This document shows positions 1 to 8,152 of a stretch of 64,000 bases of DNA, piece after piece. The stretch spans positions 103,296-167,295 of the forward strand of contig NZ_FXXN01000027.1 of assembly GCF_900184795.1 (NCBI RefSeq), given 5' to 3'. Made by a program: the position numbers and the translations under genes. Under the pieces are notes generated by a model. That model was given only the letters and a program-made list of their open reading frames with translations. It was not told where the DNA came from and did not search any database. How positions within the stretch are numbered: the first letter of the stretch is position 1; each line of letters starts with the position of its first letter. Source of the stretch: Magnetospirillum sp. 15-1 (GTDB lineage Bacteria > Pseudomonadota > Alphaproteobacteria > Rhodospirillales > Magnetospirillaceae).

Positions 1-2
1 AC

Positions 3-965
3 CAAGGAGCCTGGGCGGTCCTTAGCGCGGTGCTGATCATGCAGGCCAGCGTCGGAGCATCCCTCCGGGCGGCCAGGGATAGACTGATCAGCACCCTGGG
101 CGGCGCCGGCTACAGCGCCGCCGTCGTGGTGCTGCTTCCCCATGACGACCCGGTCCGGCTGGGTATCGCCCTGGGCGTAGCCCTGGCGCCGGTGGCCTTC
201 CTTACCTCGATCTACAGCAGCTTCAAGACGGCCCTGATCACCACCGTCATCATCCTTCTAAGCGGCACCGGACAATCGGGCGGCCTCGTCGGCTCCGCCA
301 TGGACCGCGTCGTAGAGATCACGCTCGGCAGCGTGATCGGCCTGGGAATCGCCCTTTTCCTCCTGCCGACACGCGCCCATGGCCTCATCGCGCAGACCTC
401 CTCCCGCATCCTGGATCTGCTGGCACGGCTGTTGACGGAAACACTGGCCGATCGTTCGGTGACGGCCGATCCCAAGGCGATCCAGTCTCTGCACGACGTC
501 CTCCGGTCGGCCTTCGTCCGCGTCGAGGCGATCACCGACGAGGCCATCCGCGAACGCCAGGCGTACCTGAGCACCGAACCCAGCCCCGATGCTCTCCTCC
601 GGACCCTGCGGCGACTCCGCTATGACATGGTGATCATCGGCCGGGTCACGGCCCCTCCCTTTCCCTCGGCGGACAGCGCCAGGATCAAGGAAAGGCTTGC
701 CGCGATCGCGCAGTCGGCCACCGCCTTTCTTCACGGGACCAGTCAAGCCCTGATCCGGCAGGCCCGGCCGCCCGGTATCGAGGCCGTCGAGGCGGCGGTC
801 GCATCCTTTCAAGACGAACTGGCCGTCCTTCGCGCGGAAAACGATGCGGCAAGCATCGGCGGCGCCCTGGGAATGCTCACCACCTTGGGCTTCGCCCTCG
901 AGCATCTGAGCCTGAATTTCAAGGACCTCCACAGCAGAGTGGACGAACTCGCGGAACAGCTGTAA
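3..965 (+). CDS. FUSC-family (aromatic acid efflux type) membrane protein, C-terminal part
   Basis: The reading frame is open to the left edge of the window, so the gene begins upstream and only about 320 C-terminal residues are present. The visible part starts in a hydrophobic stretch reading WAVLSAVLIMQASVGASL, which matches the conserved entry into the second FUSC/ArAE transmembrane module. Several further hydrophobic segments follow (roughly residues 25-125 of the visible part), then a soluble helical tail of about 190 residues. Family members export aromatic carboxylic acids or other toxic organics across the inner membrane. A GTG at 30 is only an internal codon. The MarR gene 39 bp downstream on the same strand suggests a regulated efflux unit next to the aromatic-acid catabolic operon. 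Substrate is inferred from context only. Confidence 0.75.
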   Translation, partial: QGAWAVLSAVLIMQASVGASLRAARDRLISTLGGAGYSAAVVVLLPHDDPVRLGIALGVALAPVAFLTSIYSSFKTALITTVIILLSGTGQSGGLVGSAMDRVVEITLGSVIGLGIALFLLPTRAHGLIAQTSSRILDLLARLLTETLADRSVTADPKAIQSLHDVLRSAFVRVEAITDEAIRERQAYLSTEPSPDALLRTLRRLRYDMVIIGRVTAPPFPSADSARIKERLAAIAQSATAFLHGTSQALIRQARPPGIEAVEAAVASFQDELAVLRAENDAASIGGALGMLTTLGFALEHLSLNFKDLHSRVDELAEQL

Positions 966-1004
966 TAATTTGGCGGATGGCAAGTGTATGAACCATGGGC
1001 GATA

Positions 1005-1487
1005 ATGATGATTGATGCCGATCCCGCTACCGTATTGGACGATCTCTATGATCGTCCCGGTTTTTTGTTTCGTCGCGCCCATCAGATCTTTGCCGCGCTA
1101 TTCGCCGACACATGCCGCCATCTTGATCTCACCCAGAGCCAGTATGGCGTTCTCAGGCTGTTGAAATATATCGGGTCCGCCGACCAGACCACCGTGGCCC
1201 TGATGCTGGGGCATGACCGCTCGACCGTCGGCCTGGTGGTCTCCAATCTGGTCAACCGCGGCGCAATCCTCAGAAAGCCCGATTCCAATGATCGGCGACG
1301 CAATCTGCTCGTCCTCACGGCGGAGGGCCTTGCCCTGGTCGATATGGCCACCCCGTTGGCCGCCCAGGCTCACGAGGAGGTGTTCAGGCCCCTCGGCCAG
1401 GAGGAACGGGCGGCCCTGATGGCAAGCCTGCGCAAGTTGACCTCATTCTTCGGCGATGATATCCGCGTGCCCATTGATCCGCCGTGA
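1005..1487 (+). CDS. MarR-family transcriptional regulator
   Basis: About 160 residues, the normal MarR length. It has a winged helix-turn-helix in the middle (LTQSQYGVLRLL, then DRSTVGLVVSNLVNRG) and the wing motif RKPDSNDRRRN. MarR proteins are dimeric repressors commonly relieved by phenolic or carboxylic aromatic ligands. A GTG at 984 is in frame, but the tandem ATG codons at 1005 and 1008 give a more typical N-terminus. The gene follows the FUSC gene and is convergent with the thiamine-diphosphate enzyme gene, whose stop lies 68 bp away. It probably controls the efflux gene, the decarboxylase operon or both, which is inference. Confidence 0.85.
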   Translation: MMIDADPATVLDDLYDRPGFLFRRAHQIFAALFADTCRHLDLTQSQYGVLRLLKYIGSADQTTVALMLGHDRSTVGLVVSNLVNRGAILRKPDSNDRRRNLLVLTAEGLALVDMATPLAAQAHEEVFRPLGQEERAALMASLRKLTSFFGDDIRVPIDPP

Positions 1488-1555
1488 TCGGCGGGAAATG
1501 AGACCAAAGCGGAAAGGAACCGCTCGGACAGAGTTGCCCCGGGAGACGGAAGGCG

Positions 1556-3325
1556 TCACCCCGGAACCTTCTCGGGCCGGCGGACCGCCTCGATGGCCAC
1601 CACCAGAACGGCCGAGCGGCCGAGGGTGATCTCGCCGAGGCAGCGGCGAATGGCGGAGGCCAAACCCTGCGGATCGTCCACCCGCTCGCCATGGGCTCCG
1701 GCGGCCTCGGCGACCTTTTCCCACTGCATGCCGTCCGAATAGTCAGCCTGGAAGGCCCCCGCCGCGACGGCTTCGCCATGGGGATAGACCCGCGTCGTCG
1801 CCCCCGCGACGGCCCCCCATCCGGAATTGTCGAGCACCACCGTAAAAATCGGCAGCCCATACTTCGCCGACACCGCGTAGACCGCCGACGGGGACGAGAA
1901 GCAGAAGCTGCCGTCACCGGTGACATGGACGACAAGTTGATCGGGATGGGCCAGCTTGACCCCGAGAGCGGTTCCACCCCCGAATCCCAGGCCACCACCG
2001 CCATTGCCGAAATAGGTCCCGGGGCGGGTCCGTGGAAGATGAGTGCACAGGGGAATGACGTTGGTGATCGCCTCCTGAACCACGATGGCATCGTCGTCGA
2101 TGAATCTGGCCAATTCGGCGCAGACGAAGGCCGCCGACATTCTTCCGCCCCGCCCCGGCTTGAAAGCCACCGGCGCACCAGCGGCCGGAGCCGGCCAATT
2201 GGCTGAACGCCGCCGGGCCTTTTCCCTCCACGCCTGGGGGGCCTTGGCCTGCAGGATGGCGAGCAGGCGGTCGAGCACCCGGATACTGTCGGCCTGAACG
2301 CGGATATGGCTGGGAAAACCCCACATCGGGCAATCCTTCTTGATGGCATCCACATCGACGTGAACCCAGACGGCATCCGGATTTTCACTCGCCGATGCGG
2401 GCAGCCACGGCACATCCACATCGACCAGCAGGCCGAAATCGGCTTTTGCCACCGCCTCGGCCGTATTCAATCCGGCGAAGCACGGCGACGTCCGTGAAAC
2501 ATTCAGATAAAGGGGGTTCGACTCGTAGACCCGAAGACCGGCGAAGAGGGCAAGACTCTCGATCACCCCCGGCGCCCGCGGGTTACGTCCGGCATAGGCG
2601 GTGATCAGAATGGGATTTTCCGCCGCCAGCAGCCGGTCGACGATCTCCTCGATGATCTCGTCATCGACACCCTGATTCGCCACCGCGCCGAACCGCGATT
2701 CCGGAAAAGCCCGGATATCCGTCTCGTCATGCTCACCCGTCAATATTTCACGGGCGGCGGTGAGATAGACCGGCCCCATGGCACCGCTGTGCATGACGCT
2801 ATGCGCCCGCCGGAGCACTTCCTTGACGATCAGGCCCGATGGCAGGTCGTAGGACCATTTGACATAGGGTCGGACCACGGATGCCATGTCGAACGGCTCC
2901 TGAAGGAAATTCACGAAGGTATCCCGCGAACCGGGCAGTTCTCCCCGGCTGGTGAACGGCGCCTTCCCCGCCAGGAGCAGGACGGGAACCCTTGTCCGGA
3001 AAAGATTGTGCATGCCCATGGCCGCGTTGGCGGTTCCGGCATCCACGTGAACCACCACGACCTGGCCTCGGCCGGTCGCCATGGCATAGCCTCCGGCCAT
3101 ATGAACGGCCACCACCTCGTGAGGACAGAGGATGACCTCGGGCGGGGCCTTCCCCTGCCGACGCCAGCGGGCCATCTCCTCGACAATGGGAGCATGGTCC
3201 GTACCGAGGTTGCAGAACATGAAGTCGATGCCGATTTCGCAAAGCCCCTCGAGAAGGTAGTGCGCCGTGGGCCTCAAGGTCGGCTCGGGGCGGGAGGTCG
3301 GCTCGGGGCGGGAGGTCGTCGTCAT
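1556..3325 (-). CDS. Thiamine-diphosphate-dependent enzyme (acetolactate synthase/benzoylformate decarboxylase superfamily)
   Basis: 589 residues, normal for this superfamily. The cofactor-activating glutamate is Glu70 in the motif CPHEVVAVHMAGGYA. The ThDP/Mg motif GDGSF followed about 25 residues later by LDNSGWGA lies near residues 465-495. N-terminal PYR, central and C-terminal PP domains are all recognisable. The N-terminus holds a short duplicated SRPEPT segment just before the first domain. The start codon overlaps the stop of the membrane-anchor gene (ATGA at 3322-3325), so translation is coupled. As last gene of the operon it could decarboxylate a 2-oxo acid or carry out a C-C lyase or ligase step. 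The exact reaction cannot be read from sequence. Confidence 0.85.
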   Translation of the reverse strand: MTTTSRPEPTSRPEPTLRPTAHYLLEGLCEIGIDFMFCNLGTDHAPIVEEMARWRRQGKAPPEVILCPHEVVAVHMAGGYAMATGRGQVVVVHVDAGTANAAMGMHNLFRTRVPVLLLAGKAPFTSRGELPGSRDTFVNFLQEPFDMASVVRPYVKWSYDLPSGLIVKEVLRRAHSVMHSGAMGPVYLTAAREILTGEHDETDIRAFPESRFGAVANQGVDDEIIEEIVDRLLAAENPILITAYAGRNPRAPGVIESLALFAGLRVYESNPLYLNVSRTSPCFAGLNTAEAVAKADFGLLVDVDVPWLPASASENPDAVWVHVDVDAIKKDCPMWGFPSHIRVQADSIRVLDRLLAILQAKAPQAWREKARRRSANWPAPAAGAPVAFKPGRGGRMSAAFVCAELARFIDDDAIVVQEAITNVIPLCTHLPRTRPGTYFGNGGGGLGFGGGTALGVKLAHPDQLVVHVTGDGSFCFSSPSAVYAVSAKYGLPIFTVVLDNSGWGAVAGATTRVYPHGEAVAAGAFQADYSDGMQWEKVAEAAGAHGERVDDPQGLASAIRRCLGEITLGRSAVLVVAIEAVRRPEKVPG

Positions 3326-4224
3326 GCTTGGCGCCTTTGGGGAAGGTGGAGAGGCCGATAGACGCCGGCCCGGACGGTCGAGAGCTTCATGAAAAAGTCG
3401 CCGGCCACCGAGGCCAGACCGATCAGCGCCATGGTCGCCGGTGAATGGGGAATGGGAGCACCGAGCAGCAGGACAGGCACCACCAGTCCGACCGCCAGGG
3501 TTCCTCCGTAGAACAGCGTGGCCAGCCGCCCGGCGAAGAGATCATGGACGGAGCGGCGGGCCGCCGCGTCCCCCCCCGACAAAGCGCCATGAATCTCCAG
3601 GCCGAACAGCAGGCAGACCAGCATGGTGATGCCGACCCAAAGATGGAGCAGGTTGCCGCCGCCATCCCCGCCCAGGGCGGCGATCACCAGCAGCGACGCG
3701 ATGCCGCCGCGACCGGCAAAGGCGATATAGATCGCCGGGTGGATCGGCGAATGCCAGAAGGGGATCGCCTTGGAGGCCGTGTAGCAAAACCCCATGTAGC
3801 CGATGATGGTGACGGTTCCCACCGCGGCAAGCATCCTGCCCGCCAGACCGAGGACTCCCCCATCCCCTTCGGGCGACAGGAAAACCATGCCCAGATGCAG
3901 GGTCGCTCCGGCCAGGAACAGGCTTAACCCGACAAAGCCGCGCGAAATCCATGAGGTCCGCACATGGCGGATCATCTTGAAGGCCCGTTCCGGCCGACCC
4001 AGGAACATCAGATGGACAAGCCCCCCCAGCGCCCCCAGGACATAAGCCACCACCAAGCCGGCGGTGACGCCGTAGAGGGAAGCCATCAGCCAGGTGCCGC
4101 CGGCGACGCCCACCAGAAAATGGCCGATGACCAGAAGCACCCCCTTGCCCTCCCCCCATTCCCGCTGCGGCCGATAGGCGCTGCGAAGGTCGGCGAGGTG
4201 TTGGTCGTATCTCTGAGAGTTCAT
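3322..4224 (-). CDS. DmsC-like membrane anchor subunit of molybdopterin oxidoreductase
   Basis: 300 residues with about eight hydrophobic segments, as in DmsC/NrfD-type quinone-binding anchor subunits. The N-terminal 30 residues are polar and cytoplasmic-like. A conserved-looking loop reads LMFLGRPERAFKMI, typical of the DmsC family after the second helix. The gene starts 7 bp after the iron-sulfur subunit stop and its own stop overlaps the next start. It most likely anchors the complex and exchanges electrons with the quinone pool. Direction (quinol-fed reductase or quinone-reducing hydroxylase/dehydrogenase) is not decidable from sequence. Confidence 0.82.
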   Translation of the reverse strand: MNSQRYDQHLADLRSAYRPQREWGEGKGVLLVIGHFLVGVAGGTWLMASLYGVTAGLVVAYVLGALGGLVHLMFLGRPERAFKMIRHVRTSWISRGFVGLSLFLAGATLHLGMVFLSPEGDGGVLGLAGRMLAAVGTVTIIGYMGFCYTASKAIPFWHSPIHPAIYIAFAGRGGIASLLVIAALGGDGGGNLLHLWVGITMLVCLLFGLEIHGALSGGDAAARRSVHDLFAGRLATLFYGGTLAVGLVVPVLLLGAPIPHSPATMALIGLASVAGDFFMKLSTVRAGVYRPLHLPQRRQA

Positions 4225-4231
4225 GAGGGCC

Positions 4232-4837
4232 TCACGGAGCCAGATAATAGACGGCGGGACCGGTACCGGCCTCGGGATGAAGGGTGAAGCCCCCCCTGTC
4301 CCTGATCAGGCGCGACACCTCGCTGTTGGGATCATGGAGATCGCCGAAATAGCGAGCCCCGGCCGCGCAATTGGCGACGCAGGCAGGAAGTTTTCCTTCC
4401 GCCCTCCGCTCGGCGCAGAAGTTGCACTTCATCACCACCCTCTCGGGATGGCGCTCGGACCGGGCCGTCTCGTAGACGGTCGGCCCGGATTCGGGAAAAT
4501 AGAACTGCCGCTCGTCATGGAAGTATCGGTTGTTGTAGGGACAAGCCATCATGCAGGCGCGGCAGCCCACGCATTTGTCATGATCGATATCAACAACGCC
4601 ATGTGAGGCGTGGTGGCTGGCCTCGGTCGGGCAGACCTCGACACAGGGGGCGTCGTCGCAGTGATTGCACAATACCGGCAGAAATAGCTGCCGCACCGTC
4701 GGATACACCCCCTCCTCGCGCTTCAGAACGCGGGCGAAGAAGACCCCCGGTGGCGTTCCGTGCTCGGCCTTGCAGGACAACTGGCATCCATAGCAGGCGA
4801 TACAGCGCTTGAGGTCGATCACCATTCCCAGTCTCAT
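4232..4837 (-). CDS. DmsB-like 4x[4Fe-4S] electron-transfer subunit
   Basis: 201 residues. Four cysteine clusters are visible in the usual order: CIACYGCQLSCK near the N-terminus, CNHCDDAPCVEVCP, CVGCRACMMACP, and CNFC followed by CVANC. This is the ferredoxin-like subunit that carries electrons between the molybdenum site and the membrane anchor. The ATG at 4835-4837 overlaps the TGA of the catalytic subunit (ATGA), which fixes the start even though the frame stays open further upstream. Gene order catalytic-FeS-anchor is the classic DMSO reductase-type arrangement. Confidence 0.9.
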   Translation of the reverse strand: MRLGMVIDLKRCIACYGCQLSCKAEHGTPPGVFFARVLKREEGVYPTVRQLFLPVLCNHCDDAPCVEVCPTEASHHASHGVVDIDHDKCVGCRACMMACPYNNRYFHDERQFYFPESGPTVYETARSERHPERVVMKCNFCAERRAEGKLPACVANCAAGARYFGDLHDPNSEVSRLIRDRGGFTLHPEAGTGPAVYYLAP

Positions 4838-7461
4838 GACGCCTCTCCGATCCTGGTGACCTTGACCTTGGCGCACAGGTCGAGATTGAGGTTCTGCGGA
4901 CTGGCATGGGCGAAATCGAGTTCCAGCAATTCGTTGAAGAACACGCCCTTGCCCTTGGCCACCGGCATGCCGGCATGCCAGTGGCCGGCCAGACCGGCAA
5001 TTCCCAGCCCCTCCGGATGAATGGCCTCGCTCAGGCAGACCCGTCCCTCGACCGAGCGTCCGACCTCGGTCTCGACCCGGATCAGATCGCCGCTCTTCAG
5101 GCCGCGCGCCTCTCCGACCGATCGATTGACGACAATCGTGTACGAATACGGGTCCAGCCGCGCCGCCTCGTCCAGCCACGGGTTCTCGGTCGTATAGCTG
5201 TTGCTGTGAAGGGTATCGCGGTAATAAAAGGCATAGAAGTCGAATCCAGGCGCCTTGCACTCATGTGAAAGGCACGGATTAAATAATGGCAGAGGATCAT
5301 AATATTCCTCTGGAGTCGTATACCCATGCGGTTGGGCAATCTTGTTTATCTTCTCACGGATATCGACCATGAACTCCCAATAGATCGGCACCCGCGCCTC
5401 CGTCGTCGCCCTCCAGTAAGGTTCGTCGGGAGTCTTCGGCCATTTGATGACACCATTCGTCTTGAACCAGTCGAGACCGTGGACCTCGCCGAAATTGTTC
5501 TTCAGCTCGGCATCGCAGATCTCGTCCCAGGAATACCGCCGATCCGGGAGCAGCCGGTAGGGGGCCTCCAGGTTGAGGGAAGCATTCATGGCGGCATGGA
5601 CATCGGGCAGAATGCCGACGCGATCGGCGAGATCGAGCAGGACATCGGCAAAGCGGCGCTGCTCGCCCCAGGGCTCGTCGGCGGGCTGGCGGATGCCCCA
5701 GCACCACTCGCCCATGCCGGCGGGATGCCCGAAGATGAAGGGCCAGGTCGAACGGGAATCCACCGATTGCAGGTAGTCGCAATCGGGCAGGACGATATCG
5801 ACGAAATCCGATGTCTCGTTGAGGAACAGGTCAAAGGACACGATCAGCTTGTAGCGCTGCAACGCCGCCGCCACCGTTTCCTTGGTCCCCATGCTCATCA
5901 GCATGTTGGCGCCGAAGTTCAACAGTACCTCGGGGCGGTAGGGCAGGCCGAATTTCGTCCACATCTCTTCCTGGTCGGACGACGCCAGGAAGGGAGAGTT
6001 CATCCCCATCACGAACAGGTCCTGAAGGCCGATGTTCTGGGGCGAGCGGGGCTCGGCCATGGGATAGGGGTAGTGGTAACCCATCCAGGTTCCCGACACC
6101 ATCAGCCCGTCGCGGCCCGGCTTGGGCCGGTATTTCAACCGCCCGGTCCCGGGAAAGCCGTTGCAGGCGGGGTTGAAGCCGAGACAGCCGCCGGCGACGT
6201 CGGCAGCCCCGACCAACTGGTTCAGCAGATCGACCCCCAGGAAGTTGTAGGTCGAATTCATATGCCCCTGCGAGCCGCGAAAGGCGATGGCCGCCGCCGG
6301 GCGGTAGGGAACGCTGACGCCGTCGATGACGATGGTGCTGCCGATGCGGGCCTCGGTGGCGAATTCCGTCGCCAGGCGGCGAATGTTCGCGGCGGGAACC
6401 GTGGTGATGGCCTCGGCGGCTTCAGGGCTGAAGCTTTTGAGATGATCCTTGAGCAATTGAAACGCCGGATGGCAGACCACGCCGTCCACGCGATACTCAC
6501 CCAGAAGCGCCATGCTCGCCGAAGGCACCTCGGTGTAGGGCCGGGCCTCGTTGCGCCCGCAATCCCAGACCAGCGGCTCTCCGCTTGCTGGGTCGCGGAC
6601 ATAGCGCTTGTCCGGACCGATCAGGTAGGGACCGTTGGTCTTGGATTGGAGATAAGGCTCGTCGATGCTGCCCAACTCGTTGACGATGACGTTGCACATC
6701 GCCAGGGCCAGCGGCCCATCGGTCCCCACCCGCAGGGGGACCCATTCCGAGGCCTTGGCCGAGGCGAAATTGCACATGGGGTCGACCACGACCATCTTCA
6801 TGCCGCGCGCCCGCGCGTCGGCCGCCAGCCCCATGTTCGAGCAGGACGCGTGGCCCGCGGAATGCCCCTTCGAGGCGCCGAAATAGATGGCGTAATTGCA
6901 ATAGGCGAAATCAGGGACCACCGACCACGAGGCATGCATTATCCCGCTGATTTCATGGGCGCCGTTTCCGCAGTGAAGCCCGCCGCCAGCGGTCGCGATG
7001 TTGGGGGTGCCGAATCCGGCTGCGAAACTGTGAAACGGAATCCGGCTCGCCGTGACGGTGGTGGTCCGCTGCACCACGAGCTTGCGCGGGTCCTCGGCCC
7101 GCACCCGCCTTAAGGTCTCGGCGATCTCGGTCAGAGCCTCCTCCCACGAAATTTCCTTCCAGCCGGGGTCCACACCGATTCCCTTGCGGGGATTGGTGCG
7201 GCGCAGCGGCCGGGTCAGGCGGTTGGGATCGTAATGCCCCATCAGGCCGCTCACCCCCTTTCCGCAAAGCTTTCCCTTGCCAACCACGCTGTCGGGATTG
7301 CCTTCGATCTTGATCACCACGCCATCGACGTTGTGAGCCCGGATCGAGCAGGTGGCGTAGCAAAGGGCGCAGGCCGAGGGCACCCATTTGTCGATACCCG
7401 ATGCGTTTGAGGACTTTTCTTCCCGCCTGGAAAGATGAATGGTCATGGCAATTCCTTTCAT
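4834..7461 (-). CDS. Molybdopterin-bis(MGD) oxidoreductase, catalytic subunit (DMSO reductase family)
   Basis: 875 residues. An N-terminal [4Fe-4S] motif is present at Cys31, Cys34, Cys38 and Cys66 (CxxCxxxC then a distant C). Cys164, in GGGLHCGNG after FGTPNIA, lies where related enzymes place the molybdenum ligand, suggesting a cysteine-ligated site. A C-terminal molydopterin-binding domain is recognisable (SGDLIRVET, GLAGHWH). There is no twin-arginine signal: SRREEK near the N-terminus lacks a hydrophobic stretch, so the enzyme may be cytoplasmic or exported through a partner. The ATG at 7461 overlaps the preceding TGA; an alternative ATG at 7446 has AAGGAA before it. Substrate unknown; hydroxylation or reduction of a ring or carboxylate compound is inferred from the UbiD and ThDP neighbours. 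Confidence 0.88.
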   Translation of the reverse strand: MKGIAMTIHLSRREEKSSNASGIDKWVPSACALCYATCSIRAHNVDGVVIKIEGNPDSVVGKGKLCGKGVSGLMGHYDPNRLTRPLRRTNPRKGIGVDPGWKEISWEEALTEIAETLRRVRAEDPRKLVVQRTTTVTASRIPFHSFAAGFGTPNIATAGGGLHCGNGAHEISGIMHASWSVVPDFAYCNYAIYFGASKGHSAGHASCSNMGLAADARARGMKMVVVDPMCNFASAKASEWVPLRVGTDGPLALAMCNVIVNELGSIDEPYLQSKTNGPYLIGPDKRYVRDPASGEPLVWDCGRNEARPYTEVPSASMALLGEYRVDGVVCHPAFQLLKDHLKSFSPEAAEAITTVPAANIRRLATEFATEARIGSTIVIDGVSVPYRPAAAIAFRGSQGHMNSTYNFLGVDLLNQLVGAADVAGGCLGFNPACNGFPGTGRLKYRPKPGRDGLMVSGTWMGYHYPYPMAEPRSPQNIGLQDLFVMGMNSPFLASSDQEEMWTKFGLPYRPEVLLNFGANMLMSMGTKETVAAALQRYKLIVSFDLFLNETSDFVDIVLPDCDYLQSVDSRSTWPFIFGHPAGMGEWCWGIRQPADEPWGEQRRFADVLLDLADRVGILPDVHAAMNASLNLEAPYRLLPDRRYSWDEICDAELKNNFGEVHGLDWFKTNGVIKWPKTPDEPYWRATTEARVPIYWEFMVDIREKINKIAQPHGYTTPEEYYDPLPLFNPCLSHECKAPGFDFYAFYYRDTLHSNSYTTENPWLDEAARLDPYSYTIVVNRSVGEARGLKSGDLIRVETEVGRSVEGRVCLSEAIHPEGLGIAGLAGHWHAGMPVAKGKGVFFNELLELDFAHASPQNLNLDLCAKVKVTRIGEAS

Positions 7462-7808
7462 CCGCCTTCGGCGGCGGTGAGCACGATCAACTCGAAATCG
7501 GAAAGACCGCCGGGCGTTTCGGGCAACCGGTCGTCGAGATCGACCGGCATTCCGTCGATGAAAACCCGGCAGATGCTGAATTTGCGCGATGGCGTTTCCA
7601 TCACGGATTCCAGCAACGCGGCCCCCAGGCGTCTCCCGAGAATTCCAAGCAACTCTCCAACCGTTATCCCCGGCGGCACCTCAAGTGTCAGTGGCCGCTC
7701 CGGACACAGCACCGACAGGCCGCCGAACAGCCACAGGCGAACCGCCTGATGCCCCGGCTCTCCCGCCTCGCCCCGAAGTCGACCGGCCCCCGCCGCTGAA
7801 TGTTCCAC
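7458..7808 (-). CDS. MoaD/ThiS-like ubiquitin-fold sulfur carrier ending in Gly-Gly
   Basis: About 116 residues. The last 90 form a beta-grasp-like sequence (VRLWLFGGL, LEVPPGITVGELL, VFIDGMPVDLDDRL, ELIVLTAAEGG) and the protein ends exactly in Gly-Gly, the thiocarboxylation signature of MoaD/ThiS proteins. The frame is open upstream, but a GGGGGAGG sequence directly precedes tandem GTG codons at 7811 and 7808, so a GTG start is preferred. It sits directly upstream of, and overlaps, the molybdoenzyme gene. It may be a dedicated molybdopterin-synthase small subunit or a sulfur carrier for cofactor maturation. It is slightly longer than typical MoaD (about 80 residues). Confidence 0.72.
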   Translation of the reverse strand: MEHSAAGAGRLRGEAGEPGHQAVRLWLFGGLSVLCPERPLTLEVPPGITVGELLGILGRRLGAALLESVMETPSRKFSICRVFIDGMPVDLDDRLPETPGGLSDFELIVLTAAEGG

Positions 7809-7842
7809 CACACCTCCCCCGGGCAGCGACCAGCCCCCGCAG

Positions 7843-8052
7843 CTAGGGCCTGCTCGGCGGCTCGGCACTGCCGCCGCCAAGGCCGGAATCCGTCCACTCG
7901 ACGATGCGGGACATTGTTCCGGATATATCCGGACACAATATGGACAACTCCTTGGCGAGATTGCGGACCGCCTTGAGATCAACTTGATTTCCGGCGATCT
8001 GATCGGCAAGAAGCCCCGCCAGGGTATCTATCTGATCGAAGCTGTACTTCAT
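7843..8052 (-). CDS. Small unknown protein in the decarboxylase operon
   Basis: 69 residues, largely helical and acidic at the N-terminus (MKYSFDQIDTLAGLLADQ), with a Gly/Pro-rich tail. ATG at 8050-8052 has GAGGAAG seven bases upstream, which decides the start over the GTG at 8055. It lies between the UbiD-like and MoaD-like genes in the same direction, with gaps of about 100 and 31 bp. I recognise no family. It could be a small accessory or assembly factor of the molybdoenzyme or decarboxylase. Confidence 0.55.
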   Translation of the reverse strand: MKYSFDQIDTLAGLLADQIAGNQVDLKAVRNLAKELSILCPDISGTMSRIVEWTDSGLGGGSAEPPSRP

Positions 8053-8152
8053 CACCGGCTTCCTCGGATGGCATGGTATTCAACGGCCGACGCTCCCCCG
8101 GAAGACCGCCCGGCACCACATCCATGGTGACGCCGGGCGCCATTTTCCCGCA

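Noticed and set aside
5326-7113. 595-codon frame antisense to the molybdoenzyme gene
   Set aside because: Sense strand carries the FeS and molybdopterin motifs; the other frame is a shadow.
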